The position numbers were made by a program, and so were the translations under genes. DNA of 18,085 nt from contig CAXHKQ010000297.1 of NCBI GenBank assembly GCA_964017145.1, positions 1 to 18,085 on the forward strand, read 5' to 3'. The notes below the pieces were generated by a model. The model saw only the letters and a program-made list of their open reading frames with translations, made no database searches and was not told where the DNA came from. Shown piece by piece: positions 1-9,964 of the stretch; the first letter of the stretch is position 1, and the number at the start of each line of letters is the position of its first letter. This DNA is from Agrocybe praecox. Its lineage: Eukaryota; Basidiomycota; Agaricomycetes; Agaricales; Agrocybaceae.

Positions 1-507
1 CCCATGCTCTATCAAGACTCAAAATACACGTTACTCCCCTATGTTTGTATTATATGGTTGACCGCGTAGTTACAAAAAGTGAATTATACATACAAATGTG
101 TGTTCTTTCATAGCTAACCCCTGGACTAATCAGCCATGATAGTACTATGATGCTGCTGGCTGCCACTGCATTGTTTGTTCCGATGCGATGTGGTTTTTTG
201 TGTAATGAGTGTGGTGTCCTTTGTGGTAGATAAACACTTGCGATGCACACACAATGGACATGGACATTAAATTGGACAGCGCACAAATGATGAATGTAAC
301 AAATATCGTATAGACTAGCAGTATACCACGCACACAGTCGTCATTATAGAGAGTGATGGATGTGCGCCCGATGTCATTACAAAACATTGTAGTGGGCGAT
401 GAGGCTAACCATATTTATACACGTCGATAAAATGTGTATACGGGCGCGATCGATCTCGGCCCACTCGTTCGTACTCATTTCAGTTTCATTCAGCTATTCT
501 TACGTGC

Positions 508-549
508 ACACACTCACACACGCACACACACTCACACACACTCACACAA
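508..549. repeat. CA-rich imperfect microsatellite
   Basis: A run of CACA and CTCACA units interrupted by single C-to-G and A-to-T changes. It is a simple-sequence repeat with no coding value. Confidence 0.85.
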
Positions 550-1044
550 GCGCCGACGACAATTACGAATTAAAATACAATCGAACAATGATCGTCGCTC
601 GTCGCGCGTCCGTGCTCTAGGCGCGCGCGCGAGCCCCCACATCAATTTGTCATCATACGTAATTACATCAGTATATTGGTCCGAACGACCCAATACCAAA
701 GCGACGTCTCACGCACACTCACAGCCAACGAGGAGAGCGATATTCAAAATGCGCCTGAATTGCATTCATGCGTCCAACTTACACGCACACACGCGGATAG
801 ATAGACAGACAGCCCGCAGCCAGCACAAAACCACACCGCCGATACCCAAATCGGTTTGCGTGTGTTGTAGCATTGGAAACAAAATTGAGCGCTGTCGCAT
901 GAAACTAATTGGTCACAGTGTTGTGCTTGTGTGGTTTGATCGACTTGCATTGACGCAGAAACGAATTAGAACAATAGATTCGAGTGGGTTAGCGTCGTCG
1001 GAAAGGCGATGAACGCGAGGGTGGGGTTCAGCGAGGGTCCAATG

Positions 1045-1069
1045 CACACACACACACACACACACACAC
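1045..1069. repeat. (CA)12 microsatellite
   Basis: About 12.5 uninterrupted CA units. It is probably length-polymorphic between individuals. Confidence 0.95.
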
Positions 1070-1180
1070 GCATGCGATCATCAATTTCGTTTCCAATTCA
1101 CATCAGTGCAATCCCACACACACACATGATATGCTCGCTCTGCGCAGCGCATGTCATAATGCTGAATTATGCCTGCCGTT

Positions 1181-1212
1181 GACGACGACCGACGACGACG
1201 ATGATGATAATA
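1181..1212. repeat. GAC/GAT trinucleotide repeat
   Basis: Repeated ACG then ATG units (GACGACGACC, GACGACGATGATGATAAT). A short plus-strand frame translates it as an Asp run, but no gene surrounds it. Confidence 0.75.
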
Positions 1213-2170
1213 GGCTATTATACGGTTCGCGAAGCAAGCTTGCGCGCGAGCGTCAACAATGGGCATATAAAGTGTGGTATCATTATGTCGCGCGAGCAGC
1301 TACTGCGTGCGTGCGTGCCCCCAATCGTCAAGCGAGCAGCACCTCTTGATCACCCGAAAACATAAGTACAGCGCGCGGGATCAGCGTGCGATAAGTTTAG
1401 CCAAAACATATACGCGAATGTTGCGCATTTACTGGCTCATACACATATCAAACTTGTACAGGGTGGGTAGCTTAAATCCGAACATGTGTTTATCGATTTC
1501 GAACAATATTTCCATTGGCACAAACATACAACAAATTTGAGATTTTTTTAGAACATCGAGTAAACATTACTCTAGAATATCATCAGTTAGTTAACTATCA
1601 CTTTATTCAGTCTGCTCTTTCCGCTGGACGCTGCGGACATGCGTCAAGATTCATATCTGCTAGCGTCACTTCAATAGTTCACTCGAACTACATTGAGATA
1701 AACCGATGATGCGGTCTCAAAACTTGATTTTTATTTATTAAATAGTGTTACTAAAAAATATTATGTTCCATCATATCCAATTTTGACAACAACAACACCA
1801 TCCACCTAGTTATACTGAGATAATTGGCGAAAAATATTAATATGAAAAATATGCGTGTGCAGAGAAATAAGTACGAATTGCGTACGATGCGCAACATAGA
1901 GAAATTTAAAAATATTTTATTGTTTTGCCGGATATCGATAATGCGTGTTCTTTAGACACATATTGTCGAAAAAATATCAACCGGAGTCAATACAGGACGA
2001 CTCAAGGGCCGCTTGAAGTATTTCAGCTGCATATTATGCACAAATGCTAATTGCGACGGTAATATTCAAATTGGATAACAGGTTGTCGTATCTATGAATA
2101 GAGAATAAACAGCCTAAAATAACTCCAAGTTGAAAAATAATAATATTTGGCTCGTAATCTGCACCGGAAA

Positions 2171-2532
2171 CCAGCACTGGCAATCATTTGCATCAGTAAA
2201 TATGTGTTTATTGAGATTACTACGACGAGGCATAATTAATTTAAATTAAATTAAAATGCTAAAATAAGGAGAATTTTACCACAATTATAAAAAATCTATC
2301 CTGAGCTCTGTAGGAACAAATTTCATCGAGCTGTGCACGATCCAATTTGTGGTCAGTGCATTTCAGGCCCAGCATTCTAAAATGAATTCGATTTAACGAT
2401 AACGTTGCAGGTAAAGCTCTTCTTAGGTCGATTATTTAATTTTTATAGCAAAATAACGCTTGAGGTGCGAATGAAATCAAATTGGTGACGATATCGTTGA
2501 TATCTACTGATGCAAAAGAACGCCAGTGCTGG
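2171..2532. mobile_element. Small inverted-repeat element (MITE-like), 362 bp
   Basis: The two ends are inverted copies of each other over about 33 bp. The left end (2171-2203) starts CCAGCACTGGC and contains TTTGCATCAGTA. The reverse complement of the right end (2500-2532) matches it with roughly 5 mismatches. The AT-rich interior encodes nothing, so the element would be non-autonomous. I found no convincing target-site duplication directly outside the repeats, and the superfamily is undetermined. The chance of two unrelated 33-bp stretches matching this well 330 bp apart is very low. Confidence 0.7.
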
Positions 2533-3563
2533 CTAAAAGTGTGGTTTACAAGAAAAACATATTATATTCCTACTTGAATTTATTTCGAACGGTTAGTTCA
2601 GTTATGCGAAATACCTGCTTAATGCTTATCGTGACCTCTCTAGGTGGAATGAAAATCATAAATGAATCGTGTCCGTATTTAATTGCCCCACCCTGTTTAT
2701 ATGCGTTCAATGTTCGCCGGATCAACGTCTTCCGTGTATACTTTGTAAAGTTGGCACGCAAGCACAAAAATGATCGCCGGCACGCCAAGTCAATTTATGG
2801 GCGCGTGCACTTTTCTTTGCACAACAAAACCAGCGACGGATCTCGTCGCGGTCGTCGTCGTCGGGGCATGGTGATTATTGAATTCAATGGGATTGGGCGT
2901 GACCCTTTTGGGTGTGTTGGGCTCACGCGCGCGCTGCCGTCTGTGAGTGTGCGTAATGATTACGAGCACTAAACGGTAGCCGATGTTTTGATCGCACAGG
3001 CTCTAGAATTACACGGACCCGAATATGCAATGGTATTTTTTTTGCATGCGGTGCGCATAAATCATGTGAACCGCGGGCGACAGTGTCGTGGTCGTGGGTA
3101 TTCAGCAGCGCGATAAGCGCGTGTGTGCGTGCACAAAAAGAGAGCACGAAGGGTGGTGCCACGACAACGAGATGCGAATAAGAAAGCGGTAAACTCCACA
3201 CATGGGCACAAAGTGTCCCCGAAAATATATGACAGCCACACACAAACGTTTTGCTACCCACTATGGGGGAGATGCACGCGAGCACTCTCTCACACACACA
3301 GATGCAGGTCGGTTGCGCACATTATTTATTACACCGCCATAAACAACTTTACGCGCGAGCTGACGTTAAGTACGGACGCATCACGGTCGTCGTGCGGCGG
3401 CTTGTTTTGTTTATTTGATGAATCCGCGAATGGACACCCGCATGTGCTGCGCATATCGTGTTGCGTTGGCGGCTGTGCGACTGCAACGATGCACACATGT
3501 GTTTTTCGCATATGCGCGTTGTCGCGATGCACGTGGGGAACGTATTTTACAGATGCGCATATT
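2533..3563. other. Intergenic region, no gene supported
   Basis: Mixed-composition DNA containing a short GTC-rich tract near 2845-2866 and CA-rich patches near 3235-3300. Open frames on both strands (for example 2923-3297 minus and 3123-3596 plus) overlap one another and show no recognisable domain or codon bias. Several GCGCAT motifs occur between about 3440 and 3560, without clear organisation. Confidence 0.55.
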
Positions 3564-3571
3564 ACACTATG

Positions 3572-3793
3572 GGTTGAAGTACGGTTTCTGTGGTAACGGA
3601 TTTGAGACCAGATTCTTGTAGAACTCGACGAGGCGGTAAAAAAATTGTTCCAGAGTAATGCTTTTCAATCGTGCCATAAAAAGTTATATGGGTTCGAAGT
3701 TTTGAATTTTCATACAAAAATGAATTTTGCTCAGTGGAAAGTGAATAACTCCAGTGTTAATATTTTGAAAATTATTTCCAACGGTAAGATTTT
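3572..3793 (+). repeat. Left terminal inverted repeat of the outer element
   Basis: Its reverse complement aligns without large gaps to 11279-11501, with about 8-10 mismatches. The matching stretch starts firmly at AGTACGGTTTCTG (3578) and ends at GATTTTC near 3793. A few longer frames cross it but appear meaningless. Confidence 0.9.
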
Positions 3794-3838
3794 CTGTTGT
3801 TTGAACCGCAAACCAATTAATAGACGCCATTCTTTTCT

Positions 3839-3898
3839 TTTACGTGACCCGGAGTTTTAATCGGGTGGAGTTTTACGATAAAATCTAGATTGTAATCC
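3839..3898 (+). repeat. Left remnant of the 81-bp minisatellite
   Basis: This is the last ~60 bp of one minisatellite unit, from TACGTGACCCGGAG to TGTAATCC. It is the A-type variant (GATAAAATCTAGATTG). It stops at the left target duplication of the retrotransposon, and the array resumes at 10573. Joining the two sides after removing one AATCC recreates a normal unit junction, like the one near 10799. Confidence 0.92.
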
Positions 3899-4506
3899 TG
3901 TTTCCGCACGATTTAATGGACTGTATAAATGATGAAAGAAATACTGGACCGCGAACAACCGTTCTTGTCGACTGTCGAATATTCAATATATATTTCGCGT
4001 ACCGTTCAGGTCATTGGCAGCGCGAGCATATTGCATCAGCGCATCAGTGCTATATACAAAATATTGGTGAGGGCGGCTTGGTCTTTGATCTGTGCTTTAG
4101 CATGTGCATGTGTTAGTGCATTGAATTGAGCATGTGAATTGTGCATGCGATGTGTAGATGTAGCAATGATAATGATGTAGGAATAGCATGTTCAAATGTG
4201 TTTTCTAGTTCTGGTTTGTGTCGGTGATGGAGGTGGTGTTTGTCTATGGTGTTGTGGATCGCATGTTTCATGTTTGCTGTAATTCTAATATTCCTGTGTT
4301 TGAGCTACTTTGATATGGTAACAGTGTAATCGGTAATCTGTATTTGTGGTTGTGTGTGCGTGTTATTATTATTTGTAAATAACTTTGACCCAGTCATCGG
4401 TCGGTTTCCGCGTTTCGCTCTATTCCGCCACTCGGTCGTGGCGGCAACTCCGGTCGACCTCCGCCGCGTACGCAACATGCACCGCCACTCGGATGTGGCG
4501 GCAACA
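3899..4506 (-). repeat. 3' LTR of the BEL/Pao element
   Basis: 608 bp with TG...CA termini, apparently identical to the 5' LTR. It follows the polypurine tract directly. On the sense strand an ATTAAA lies near its far end (plus strand 3912-3917) and could serve as a polyadenylation signal, although it is only 13 bases from the LTR edge. Confidence 0.96.
4425..4505. repeat. Duplicated hairpin motif at the LTR terminus (also 10491-10571)
   Basis: Two near-identical 24-bp copies at 4425-4448 and 4482-4505, differing at two bases. Each contains CCGCCAC, a six-base loop region, then GTGGCGG, so each can fold into a stem of at least seven pairs. The second copy ends at the last C before the terminal A of the LTR. 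The same pair is present in the other LTR. Confidence 0.85.
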
Positions 4507-4519
4507 TTCCGCCCCCCTT
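4507..4519 (-). other. Polypurine tract
   Basis: The sense strand reads AAGGGGGGCGGAA directly upstream of the 3' LTR, with a single C interrupting. It lies only 15 bp after the polyprotein stop codon and would prime plus-strand DNA synthesis. Confidence 0.85.
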
Positions 4520-4534
4520 GCCGTCCGCCGGCAA

Positions 4535-7500
4535 TCAATCATCGTCGTGTTCGACCGGCAGCAAGCAGAGTTTTGCCACCGCGCGTTTCAGCATCGCAGT
4601 CGCCGTTTTCACCGTCGCCACTCGTACGCGACCATCTGCCCCTGGGTGCGTCTCCGTCACGCGACCCATCTTCCAGCATGTGCTGTGTTTGGCATCATCT
4701 TGCACAATCACAACATCGCCCGGCTGCACGTCTCGTTTCGACATCGACCACTTCTTCCGGCTCTGCAATTGATGCAGATATTCTCGGCGCCACCTCTGCC
4801 AGAAATGCTGTGACATCTGCTGGATCATCAGCCACCGATTCGACGCCGACACGGTGACGTCCATGACGTTCGGCTCGGGGACGGCTGTCAGCGGTTGGCC
4901 GGTGAGGAAGTGCCCCGGCGTCAACACATTGAAATCGCCGCCAGCTGTCGACGCCACGCAGAGCGGCCGAGAATTCAACGCTGCTTCGACTTGCGTCAGG
5001 AATGTGGCCATTTCCTCGAACGTCAGTGTATGCTCGCCAATCGTCTTCGTCATGGCAGCTTTGGCCATCTTCACGGTCGCCTCGGCCAGGCCGTTGAAGT
5101 GTGGCGATCCTGGGGGCGCGAAATGGAAGACCGTCCCGTTTTCGGCCAGAATCCCACGCCATTCTTCGTCGCGCAAGCAGATGGTGAGTTTTTGTCGTAG
5201 CTCACGATCCGCGCCAACGAAATTAGTGCCATTATCGCAATATATGTCCGTACACAGGCCGCGACGCGACGTGAACCTCCGGAATGCTGCGATAAATGTG
5301 GCAGCACTAAGATCGCTGACCAACTCCAGGTGGACTGCCTTGGAGCAAAGGCACACGAATACCGCGATCCACGACTTATGCGCCTTGTGTCCACGACCCT
5401 TCGCCGTTCTGGACCAAATCGGGCCCGCGTAATCGACTGCGGTGTGCAGGAATGGACGCGATGGTCGGACGCGCGCGGCCGGCAGATTGCCCATTCTCTG
5501 CGTCAAGGTGAGTGGACGCGCTTTTGTGCACGTAACGCATTTATGCACAACTGACCGTACCTTTCGTCTCTCACTCAGGAGCCAGTAGCGTTGGTGCAAA
5601 TGGGCGCTCGTGGCCTGGGGGCCACTGTGAAACACGCGCTCATGGGCATCCCTGATCAGCAATTCTGCGATCACGTCCTTGCTGCCCAGCAGCACCGGAT
5701 GCGCTTCATCGTAGGAGAGGTTCGCGTTGACCAAACGTCCCCCTACGCGCATCAACCCATTCGCATCGACAAACGGCGACAGTTTCTGCAATCGCAGTCG
5801 GCGTAGCGTGCTTGTGTCGTCGAGCAATTCGGCCACGTCTCCGAATTCGTTTTTCTGCGCGTTTCGCAACCACAGAAACCGCGCTTCTTCGATCTCCTTT
5901 GCGGTCAATTCTTTTCCGCTGTGGGGCCGCAGCCACTTCCGACAGTATGCGGTTACTCGCAGTAATCTCCGCCATGATGATACTTGGTGAGCCAATTCAA
6001 ACATGCTTTTTCTCGTCTGCACAACATTGCTAACTACTTTTTTCGCTTTCTCTTCCATCAATGACTCATCAGCGACTACTTCTTTCTGCCGCGGCCAATT
6101 CTCCCGGGCTTCGTGGAGCCATTGTGGGCCGCTCCACCACAGTGGATGCCTTTGGAGTTCAGACGGCATAATCCCTCGAGATGCCACGTCGGCAGGGTTC
6201 TCAACACCAGGCACATGCTGCCATCGCATCACGATGCTCGTCTGAATTTCGCTCACCCTGTTGGCCACATACGTTTGCCACATATTCGCATGCTGTCGCA
6301 GCCAGGCCAACACAATCGTCGAATCCGTCCATGCAAACACGTCCACTTCTTCGCATCGCATCGCTTGCCGACACTGGACCATCAAACGACTCAACAAGAC
6401 GGCGCCATTTAGTTCCAGCCGAGGCACGCTTTGCTGTTGTATCGGCGCAACTTTGGTCTTCGCCGCCAATAGCGTCACCACTACGCTTCCGTCGGATCTC
6501 TGCACCCGCGAGTACACACACGCTGCGTATGCGACGGTGGACGCATCCGAGAATCCATGCAACTCCAGCGTCGAGTGCAACGTCGGTGAATGCCCATACC
6601 ATCGCTGTAGTCGGAGCTCTTCTAGCAGCGGAAGTTCTCGCTGGAACGTGTGCCACTGTTCCACGATATCACTCGGTAAGATCTCGTCCCAATTGACACC
6701 CAATAACCACAATGATTGCATCAACGTTTTTGCCGTGATGATCACCGGAGCCAAGAGTCCCAATGGATCATGTAATTTCGAGATTTCTGACAATAATGTT
6801 CTTTTTGTCGTTGCAGAGTTCGTGTCCGCTGCGGTCACCCGATACGCAAATTCATCGCTGACGGGGTGCCACCGCACGCCGAGTGCTTTCGTACTTTCAT
6901 CGTCATCGAGTACAAGAGGTGCGCGACACTCGATATATTCATCTGGCAGCGATGCAAGCAGCTCACTGCTGTTGGACGACCACTTCAACAAACGTAAGCC
7001 TCCAGCTGACATTAACTCCAACAACTCGTTTTTTAATTCTACTGCCTCTTCCACTGATCCCGCTCCTGATAGGCAATCATCCACGTAGAAGTCCTCCTGT
7101 GCCACTTTGGCTGCGCTTGGAAATCGCATTTTCTCATCATTGGCCAATCGCTGCAGCGTTTTTATCGCCATGTACGGTGCGCTTGCGGTACCATATGTAA
7201 CCGTCTTCAGCCTATAGTGCTCGATTGTTTGCGATGCGTCGTTGCGCCACACAATGCGCTGATAGTCTTGGTGCTCCTGCTTCACCAAGATCTGGCGGTA
7301 CATTTTTTCCACGTCGGCACTGAAGCACACTTTGTGGCTCCGCCAGCGCATCAATATCGCCGCCAACGTTTCCTGCAGCCGAGGACCAGTGTGCAAGAGT
7401 GCATTTAGTCCAGTGCCGTTCGACGTTGCGGCCGTGGCGTCGAAAACCACGCGCAATTTGGTGGTCGAACTGTCGGGCTTGAATACCGCATGGTGCGGCA

Positions 7501-9793
7501 GGTAGCAGTGCGGCTGAGCGTGTATTTCGTCGTCCGGCACTCGTTCCATGTGGCCAAGATCTAGGTACGCATTCATAAATTTCTTGTACCCTTCATACAT
7601 CTTCATATGCTCCATTCCTCTCTTCTCCATCTGCATCAGGCGTCTCACCGCACCCCTACACGAATCGCCGAGTTCCCGCCCCCCCTGCCGGAACGGCAGC
7701 TCGACAACATATCGCCCATCCTCATTCCGAATCGTCGTGGAGTTGTAAATGTGCTCGCACGCTTCATCATCAGCCGACATGAGAGGCTTCCGCTGCATCT
7801 CCTCCTGCTCCCAGAATCGTCTCAGCAACTCGTCCAGCTGCATCGGCGAGTATGTCAGCGACGCCGACACTATCGGTCGCATTGCAGCCGATCCGCTCAC
7901 CATCCAGCCCAGCGCCGTCTCCTGCGCCACCAACCCGTCCGCCTTCCGCATCCCCGCCTGCAGTATCTCCGCCATCACCGCTGCGCCCAGTAGAAGATCG
8001 ATGCGGCCCGTCTGCCAATACCGCTCATCCGCAAGCTGAAGCCCAGATAGTGCTGCGTGACTCGATCGTGCCACTGTTGTCGTAGGTAAGTCCGCCGTGA
8101 TCGTAGATAATACCAATGCGCACACATCTAACGATTGTCCTGTTTTGTTGCAGGCCGTCGCCGTGAACCTCACGCTCCCGTATGTCCTGCTCGTCGCTGC
8201 TTCTGCTACTCCGGACAGACATATGTCCGTTGGCTGCCATCTCATTCCAAGTCGCTGTACCGCCTGCCGAGTGATCAACGAGACCTGGGAGCCCTGGTCC
8301 ACAAGCGCCCGTAACTTCGACGTGCGTCCGTCCATCGTCCGCACCAGCACCCACGCAGTTGGCAAGAGCGTCTCACGCGGATCGCTGATCGCCACAGTCG
8401 TGCACATGCTGACGCCTGCGCGAGTTGGCCCATCGAACGGGTTCTTCCTCGGACCATCTGCTGCCGCTGCTACACTGGACCCCGCTGCCGCTGCCGCTCC
8501 TCCGCTGGACCTCGATGCTGCTGCTGCTCCGCTGCTGTGTGCCGTCGCCGTCGGTGCGCCGCCTCCAGATTCCACAATGTGTAAGAGCGTGTGGTGGTTC
8601 TGGTTGCAGATCCGGCAGTTGAATCGGCTGACGCAAGCCTGCGCTCTGTGCTTGTCCGAGCTAATACACCGAAAGCACAGCCGATTCTCTCCTACAATTG
8701 CGCGCCGCTCCGCCACTGATCGCGCTTGGAATGTTGGACAATTATATATTCCATGCGCACCTTTGCACACCACACACTGCCTGCCGCCGGCCGTCGTGGC
8801 CACAATGTGGGCGTGTGCAGATCGTCTGGGCTGGTAAGTGTTGCCCCTTCCACTTTCCGACAATGCGCCAGCTGATCCACCCATGTGTTTCAGCGCTTCC
8901 AGCGACCCGAGAATTCCGTGCAAAAATTCGTCGAGCTGCACAAATGTCGGCATCACCTTGGACGCGCCCTGTTGGCGCTCCCACGCCGTACGAGTGGACA
9001 CATCCAACTTGGTGACCGTGAGCACCACCAGAACGTCATCCAAATGGTCTGTCTCACGGCCGAGGACCTTCAGCGCTCGTATGCAGTTGTTCGTCCCATT
9101 CAGCAACTGCGACAACTCTCCAGCGTTCTCCCGTTTCATCGCCGACAGCGACAACATCTTCTCAATAAGGCGGAAAACGAGCAGCCGCTCATTTTCAAAC
9201 TTCTTCTTCAACGCTGCCCACGCCGTATCAAAATTACCTTCCGCCAGCTCTATACCAGAGATTTCCTCGGCTGCCTTGCCGGTACAGGCGACCCTCAACA
9301 AGTGCAATCGGTGAGTGTTCGTCAGCGCAGCGTTCCGAATCACGATCGCTGTAAACATGTCCCTGAAACTCACCCATTCTTCCCATTCTCCAGAAAACGA
9401 CGGAGGCTGAATGGTGGGCACACGGAGAGTTGCGGCTGGAGCATTCGGAGCTTGGATCGCTGCACCATTCTGTGCGACCGCCGCTGCTGCTGGCAATAAA
9501 GCGTCTCGCATCAGCTGCAGCTCCGCACGCGCTTGCACGAATAGGTCGTCGATGCTGTCGTAATAATCGTTGTCGAACTCGGGCTCATACGTACTATCCT
9601 CCACATCGTCGCTAGCATCCTGCCACTCCTTCCACGCCTTCCTGTAGTCCTCCTTCGCCTCGTCCAACTGTCCAATCCGCAGCTCGATTGCGACCACGCT
9701 GGTAAGCTTTCCGACCGATTTTTTTGTATTCCTCGAAAAGTTGACGATCCGCTCCGCCGTTCGCTTCAAAACCTTGCTGTACTTGCCCTCCAT
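4535..9793 (-). CDS. BEL/Pao Gag-Pol polyprotein, 1752 aa
   Basis: Single ORF for retrotransposon capsid and enzymes. Residues ~1-310 are Gag, with a DUF1759-type core at ~124-270. Three zinc knuckles follow: C340/C343/H347/C352, C373/C376/H382/C387 and C393/C396/H400/H405. An Ala/Ser/Gly-rich linker lies at ~408-446. The aspartic protease has its active site at D499-Q-G-S (DUF1758 region). Reverse transcriptase has D827 in FSADVEKMY and the catalytic YVDD at 903-906. RNase H has D1083, E1127, D1157 and D1202. Integrase has a zinc site H1384/H1389/C1419/C1422 and the DDE triad D1454, D1520, E1571 (50-residue spacing). A DUF5641-type C-terminal domain lies at ~1660-1746. All key residues are present and no break is seen. 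The product should form cytoplasmic particles, copy its RNA to DNA and insert it in the nucleus. The start MEGKYSKVL is the first Met of the frame, about 170 bp inside the LTR. Confidence 0.97.
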   Translation of the reverse strand: MEGKYSKVLKRTAERIVNFSRNTKKSVGKLTSVVAIELRIGQLDEAKEDYRKAWKEWQDASDDVEDSTYEPEFDNDYYDSIDDLFVQARAELQLMRDALLPAAAAVAQNGAAIQAPNAPAATLRVPTIQPPSFSGEWEEWVSFRDMFTAIVIRNAALTNTHRLHLLRVACTGKAAEEISGIELAEGNFDTAWAALKKKFENERLLVFRLIEKMLSLSAMKRENAGELSQLLNGTNNCIRALKVLGRETDHLDDVLVVLTVTKLDVSTRTAWERQQGASKVMPTFVQLDEFLHGILGSLEALKHMGGSAGALSESGRGNTYQPRRSAHAHIVATTAGGRQCVVCKGAHGIYNCPTFQARSVAERRAIVGENRLCFRCISSDKHRAQACVSRFNCRICNQNHHTLLHIVESGGGAPTATAHSSGAAAASRSSGGAAAAAGSSVAAAADGPRKNPFDGPTRAGVSMCTTVAISDPRETLLPTAWVLVRTMDGRTSKLRALVDQGSQVSLITRQAVQRLGMRWQPTDICLSGVAEAATSRTYGSVRFTATACNKTGQSLDVCALVLSTITADLPTTTVARSSHAALSGLQLADERYWQTGRIDLLLGAAVMAEILQAGMRKADGLVAQETALGWMVSGSAAMRPIVSASLTYSPMQLDELLRRFWEQEEMQRKPLMSADDEACEHIYNSTTIRNEDGRYVVELPFRQGGRELGDSCRGAVRRLMQMEKRGMEHMKMYEGYKKFMNAYLDLGHMERVPDDEIHAQPHCYLPHHAVFKPDSSTTKLRVVFDATAATSNGTGLNALLHTGPRLQETLAAILMRWRSHKVCFSADVEKMYRQILVKQEHQDYQRIVWRNDASQTIEHYRLKTVTYGTASAPYMAIKTLQRLANDEKMRFPSAAKVAQEDFYVDDCLSGAGSVEEAVELKNELLELMSAGGLRLLKWSSNSSELLASLPDEYIECRAPLVLDDDESTKALGVRWHPVSDEFAYRVTAADTNSATTKRTLLSEISKLHDPLGLLAPVIITAKTLMQSLWLLGVNWDEILPSDIVEQWHTFQRELPLLEELRLQRWYGHSPTLHSTLELHGFSDASTVAYAACVYSRVQRSDGSVVVTLLAAKTKVAPIQQQSVPRLELNGAVLLSRLMVQCRQAMRCEEVDVFAWTDSTIVLAWLRQHANMWQTYVANRVSEIQTSIVMRWQHVPGVENPADVASRGIMPSELQRHPLWWSGPQWLHEARENWPRQKEVVADESLMEEKAKKVVSNVVQTRKSMFELAHQVSSWRRLLRVTAYCRKWLRPHSGKELTAKEIEEARFLWLRNAQKNEFGDVAELLDDTSTLRRLRLQKLSPFVDANGLMRVGGRLVNANLSYDEAHPVLLGSKDVIAELLIRDAHERVFHSGPQATSAHLHQRYWLLSERRKVRSVVHKCVTCTKARPLTLTQRMGNLPAARVRPSRPFLHTAVDYAGPIWSRTAKGRGHKAHKSWIAVFVCLCSKAVHLELVSDLSAATFIAAFRRFTSRRGLCTDIYCDNGTNFVGADRELRQKLTICLRDEEWRGILAENGTVFHFAPPGSPHFNGLAEATVKMAKAAMTKTIGEHTLTFEEMATFLTQVEAALNSRPLCVASTAGGDFNVLTPGHFLTGQPLTAVPEPNVMDVTVSASNRWLMIQQMSQHFWQRWRREYLHQLQSRKKWSMSKRDVQPGDVVIVQDDAKHSTCWKMGRVTETHPGADGRVRVATVKTATAMLKRAVAKLCLLPVEHDDD

Positions 9794-9944
9794 CGTGTAA
9801 GTGTTTTTTGATAGTCTTTCGTATTCACTTGCTGAAAATCAAAAATTAAATGCACTCACTCGACCGCCCCGAAAAATTTATTTAAACGATCTAAATACTG
9901 TTGATCCCGATTTTAAACTTTAACTTTTTCCGATTCCGATCCCG
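9794..9944 (-). other. Untranslated leader of the BEL/Pao element
   Basis: The sequence between the primer-binding site and the Gag start codon. It holds a short purine/GATC-rich direct repeat near the primer-binding site (GATTCC, GATCCC, GATCC around 9931-9947) and is otherwise AT-rich. It would include any RNA packaging signal, but none is recognisable by eye. Confidence 0.6.
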
Positions 9945-9962
9945 ATCCGGCTCGAAGGACCA
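9945..9962 (-). other. Primer-binding site, complementary to tRNA-Tyr 3' end
   Basis: On the sense strand this reads TGGTCCTTCGAGCCGGAT, two bases downstream of the 5' LTR. It is complementary over 18 nt to the 3' end of animal tRNA-Tyr (…ATCCGGCTCGAAGGA plus the added CCA) as I recall that tRNA. It would bind the tRNA that primes minus-strand DNA synthesis. Confidence 0.88.
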
Positions 9963-9964
9963 AA

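Larger units (their letters stand above)
1..2170. other. Intergenic region with simple repeats, no gene seen
   Basis: No reading frame here has a recognisable domain. The longer open frames, such as 434-1012 on the plus strand, run through CA-rich DNA and translate to His/Thr-rich low-complexity sequence, as expected of chance ORFs. Positions 1-1500 are mixed in composition, with CG-rich patches (about 600-640 and 1230-1340) and several CA runs. From about 1500 to 2170 the sequence is AT-rich and featureless to my reading. An initiator-like TCAGTC at 1607-1612 is followed by GGACAT one base closer than a true DPE requires, so no promoter is called. Confidence 0.6.

Noticed and set aside
434..1012. 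192-codon plus-strand ORF
   Set aside because: It runs through CA repeats (His-Thr tracts), has no domain and no supporting signals.
1264..1270. TATA box (ATATAAAG)
   Set aside because: No initiator at the right distance and no gene downstream.
1607..1640. Second possible Inr/DPE promoter (TCAGTC … GGACAT)
   Set aside because: The DPE-like motif starts at +27 instead of +28, and this spacing is strict in known promoters; no leader-like tract follows.
6261..7088. 275-codon plus-strand ORF inside the retrotransposon
   Set aside because: Antisense shadow of the reverse transcriptase/RNase H coding sequence; Ser/Thr-rich with no domain.
9945..9962. Part of a tRNA-Tyr gene
   Set aside because: Only the 3' 18 nt match, including the CCA that is not encoded in eukaryotic tRNA genes; the position beside the LTR identifies a primer-binding site.
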